A stretch of DNA of 6,482 nt from Acetofilamentum sp. (lineage in GTDB: Bacteria; Bacteroidota; Bacteroidia; Bacteroidales; JAFGXI01): positions 1 through 6,482 of the forward strand of contig DYOK01000153.1 in assembly GCA_020720565.1 (NCBI GenBank). Direction: 5' to 3'. This document shows positions 5,861-6,482 of the stretch, one piece after another. Under the pieces are notes generated by a model. That model had not been told where the DNA came from and did no database searches. It was given only the letters and a program-made list of their open reading frames with translations. Within the stretch, counting starts at the first letter, position 1. Each line of letters starts with the position of its first letter. A program made the translations under genes and the position numbers.

Positions 5861-6313
5861 TTATTGTTTCATCGCTCGATCTAAATCCCGTTTCGAATCT
5901 TTTTGTTTAAGGGTTTCGCGTTTATCAAATTGTTTTTTACCTCGAGCTACTCCAATATCTATTTTGACATAGCCATTTTCGTTAAAATAAACAGCCAATG
6001 GAACAATGGTTAGCGACTTTTCTTCGACTCGTTTTCTAATTTTATCAAGCTCTTTTCGATTGAGTAAGAGTTTACGATCCCGTTTGGGGACATGGTTATT
6101 ATAGGTTCCAAAAGCATATTCGGAAATATGAATTCCCCTGAGCCACAATTCGCTGTTAATAAACAAACAATAGGCATCGGTAAAACTAAGTTTGCTATCA
6201 CGAATCGATTTAACTTCCGTACCAAACAACTGAATTCCAGCAGTATACTTATCGATAATTTCGAAATTAAAGTATGCTTTTTTATTTTTAATATAGACGC
6301 TTTGTTCGCTCAT
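5861..6313 (-). CDS. smpB: SsrA-binding protein SmpB
   Basis: This 150-residue cytoplasmic protein binds tmRNA (SsrA) and brings it to stalled ribosomes for trans-translation, which frees the ribosome and tags the unfinished peptide for degradation. The OB-fold core shows NKKAYFNFEIIDKYTAGIQL (10-29), GTEVKSIR (31-38) and the NHVPKRDRKLLLNRKEL stretch (73-89) typical of the family. The basic tail GKKQFDKRETLKQKDSKRDL (125-144) is the segment that enters the mRNA channel in place of mRNA. The length is normal and the gene intact. The ATG at 6313 overlaps the stop of a candidate upstream ORF (ATGA). It heads a tight operon with the permease and the GNAT gene. The ssrA RNA gene is not visible in this window. 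Confidence 0.97.
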   Translation of the reverse strand: MSEQSVYIKNKKAYFNFEIIDKYTAGIQLFGTEVKSIRDSKLSFTDAYCLFINSELWLRGIHISEYAFGTYNNHVPKRDRKLLLNRKELDKIRKRVEEKSLTIVPLAVYFNENGYVKIDIGVARGKKQFDKRETLKQKDSKRDLDRAMKQ

Positions 6314-6393
6314 AAATTATTTACTGAATGGCTTTGTTTATACCACACAAACCCAAAAGCATAAAAAGCCAGCTTGAGTTTATTTAAGGTCAT
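6310..6393 (-). CDS. Candidate 27-residue ORF overlapping the smpB start
   Basis: On the minus strand an ATG at 6393 opens 27 codons whose TGA stop overlaps the smpB ATG in an ATGA arrangement, the typical form for coupled translation. The product begins MTLNKLKLAFYAFGFVWYKQ and ends SHSVNNL. It has a short basic start and one hydrophobic aromatic stretch (about residues 8-18), too short for a confident membrane helix. It could be a small membrane-associated peptide or a leader whose translation affects smpB, or merely an open frame in the smpB 5' leader. No Shine-Dalgarno is seen. Its start codon lies inside a 13-bp palindrome (6387-6399). I do not recognise a family. Confidence 0.3.
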   Translation of the reverse strand: MTLNKLKLAFYAFGFVWYKQSHSVNNL

Positions 6394-6399
6394 CGACCT
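6387..6399. repeat. Palindrome AGGTC-ATC-GACCT upstream of smpB
   Basis: Two perfect 5-bp arms surround a 3-nt centre. On the plus strand the arms are followed by ATTTTTTATTTT, so it resembles a weak terminator, but no plus-strand gene leads into it within the window. On the minus strand it holds the ATG of the candidate leader ORF, so as RNA it could hide that start, and as DNA it could be an operator. The stem is short and its role unknown. Confidence 0.3.
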
Positions 6400-6475
6400 A
6401 TTTTTTATTTTGTAACTAATAATATATCACACTTCTAGCCTAATAAAATATTAAACTATACATAATACTTATTTA

Positions 6476-6482
6476 CAAAGTT
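6476..6482 (-). promoter_or_regulatory. Possible promoter of the smpB operon, cut by the window edge
   Basis: The last seven bases, read on the minus strand, give AACTTTG, which fits seven of the eight positions of TAnnTTTG; the missing first T lies outside the window. The same core (AACTTTG) forms the exbB promoter. If real, the leader would be about 75 nt to the candidate small ORF and about 155 nt to smpB. The -33 element cannot be checked. No full TAnnTTTG match lies closer to smpB. Confidence 0.2.

Noticed and set aside
6314..6482. tmRNA (ssrA) or tRNA gene beside smpB
   Set aside because: I looked for a cloverleaf, a CCA end or a tag-peptide frame and found none in this AT-rich segment.

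Overview
The window looks like a piece of a Bacteroidota chromosome. The base composition is AT-rich, and most genes start without a Shine-Dalgarno sequence. One clear TAnnTTTG/TTG promoter of the Bacteroidota sigma type is visible. The proteins also fit: a pyruvate kinase opening with 'KIVATISD', an exbB-exbD-tonB cluster with a Bacteroidota-style TonB, and an FtsX/MacB-type permease with a Trp-rich segment. I cannot place it below phylum from the sequence alone.

Layout. Positions 1-31 hold a perfect hairpin terminator. Positions 91-1999, minus strand, are an exbB-exbD-tonB operon, transcribed right to left from a promoter near 2063-2091 and ending at that terminator. Positions 2000-2443 are the divergent intergenic region before pyk, with an unlisted candidate 49-codon basic ORF on the minus strand (2258-2407). 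Positions 2444-3886, plus strand, are pyruvate kinase. Positions 3887-4067 separate two convergent units and carry nested inverted repeats likely to terminate both. Positions 4068-6313, minus strand, are a tight operon smpB - FtsX-like ABC permease - GNAT acetyltransferase with gaps of 6 and 5 nt. Upstream of smpB, a candidate 27-codon ORF (6310-6393) overlaps the smpB start codon in an ATGA arrangement.

Function. ExbB and ExbD form the inner-membrane proton-driven motor and TonB carries its energy to outer-membrane TonB-dependent transporters. Pyk makes pyruvate and ATP at the end of glycolysis. SmpB works with tmRNA in rescue of stalled ribosomes. The permease is one half of an exporter or lipoprotein-handling ABC system whose ATPase is not in the window. 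The GNAT enzyme probably acetylates an amine or a protein N-terminus. No functional link among the last three is shown beyond their spacing.

The window is mostly housekeeping. I see no mobile element, CRISPR array, tRNA, rRNA or defence-type cassette. The least explained elements are the two candidate small ORFs, the structured region between pyk and the GNAT gene, and the conserved-looking but functionally unclear smpB-permease-GNAT grouping.
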